A DNA stretch of 6,291 nt, from the NCBI GenBank assembly GCA_945877885.1, contig CAMCSI010000081.1, forward strand, positions 1 to 6,291. Reading direction: 5' to 3'. How positions within the stretch are numbered: position 1 is the stretch's first letter; every line of letters starts with the position of its first letter. Origin of the DNA: Chlamydia trachomatis (GTDB lineage: Bacteria > Chlamydiota > Chlamydiia > Chlamydiales > 2-12-FULL-49-11). The position numbers and the translations under genes are program-made. The notes under the pieces are model-generated. The model saw only the letters and a list, made by a program, of their open reading frames with translations. It was not told the DNA's origin and made no database searches. Of this stretch, positions 5,943-6,291 are shown piece by piece.

Positions 5943-6291
5943 TGAAATAATACGGGTAAAAGGTGATGAGGATAAAATTCCATTTTATGCAACAGCAGGA
6001 GCAGCTGGCGCTGATATTAAAGCAAAACTTGAGGAAAATATCATTTTAGCACCAGGAAAAAGAGCCATTGTACCAACAGGGCTTTATTTTGAAATACCGC
6101 TGGGATATGAAATCCAAGTTAGACCAAGAAGCGGTCTTGCTGCTAAACATGGGATAACAGTCTTAAATACACCAGGAACGATCGATAGTGACTACCGCGG
6201 GGAGTTAAAGGTAATATTAATTAATTTATCTGAGGAAGAGTTTATCATTGAAGATGGGATGAGAATTGCTCAAATTGTGGTTGCAAAAGCT
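5929..6291 (+). CDS. dut: dUTP pyrophosphatase (dUTPase), C-terminus outside window
   Basis: The trimeric dUTPase hydrolyses dUTP to dUMP and pyrophosphate, keeping uracil out of DNA and feeding dTMP synthesis. The first 121 codons are visible, four of the five family motifs: motif 1 TAGAAGADIKAK (22-33), motif 2 PRSGLA (66-71), motif 3 NTPGTIDSDYRGELKV (80-95) containing the catalytic Asp86, the uracil-binding hairpin tyrosine (Tyr89) and Arg90, and motif 4 DGMRIAQIVV (109-118). Met111 stands where most members have Asp in GDRIAQ. The glycine-rich motif 5 that closes over the phosphates, and the stop codon, lie beyond the edge; about 25-30 residues should be missing. The ATG overlaps the end of accD in another frame by 14 nt, implying a shared message. 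Confidence 0.97.
   Translation, partial: MKKDNEIIRVKGDEDKIPFYATAGAAGADIKAKLEENIILAPGKRAIVPTGLYFEIPLGYEIQVRPRSGLAAKHGITVLNTPGTIDSDYRGELKVILINLSEEEFIIEDGMRIAQIVVAKA

Overview
The window most likely comes from an environmental (amoeba- or arthropod-associated) member of the Chlamydiota. The DNA is AT-rich. The right-hand two thirds is a same-strand housekeeping run, radA - hemD-like - sodA - accD - dut. From memory, Chlamydia genomes keep sodM-accD-dut together with radA (sms) close by. The assignment rests on this gene order and on the protein families, not on any database search, so the genus is left open.

Left part, minus strand (1-2276): three genes are read leftward. First is an ATP-grasp ligase-like protein of unknown substrate (1125-2276). 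Two tandem, paralogous, signal-peptide-bearing trypsin-fold (S1) proteins follow: a complete one (332-1087) and one cut by the window edge (1-327). The complete copy has the catalytic His but has Glu in place of the catalytic Asp and Phe in place of the catalytic Ser, so it looks like a secreted pseudoprotease. The partial copy still has His and, at its last visible residues, an Asp in the right place. The gaps are 37 and 4 nt with no terminator seen, so the three genes may be one transcript.

Middle (2277-2396): a 120-bp AT-rich divergent intergenic region carries promoter-like elements for both directions and a good ribosome binding site for radA.

Right part, plus strand (2397-6291): radA encodes a complete RecA-like/Lon-like recombination ATPase. 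It is followed by a short, TTG-initiated uroporphyrinogen-III synthase-like gene, then a Mn-signature superoxide dismutase, the acetyl-CoA carboxylase beta subunit, and dUTPase, which runs off the window end. sodA and accD share one base (TAATG) and accD and dut overlap by 14 bp, so these three are probably translationally coupled. The genes serve separate functions (recombination repair, heme synthesis, oxidative defence, fatty-acid synthesis, nucleotide sanitation) and look like a conserved housekeeping neighbourhood rather than one pathway.

No RNA genes, CRISPR arrays, insertion sequences or attachment sites were seen. The part that departs from ordinary housekeeping content is the ATP-grasp plus tandem protease/pseudoprotease group on the left.
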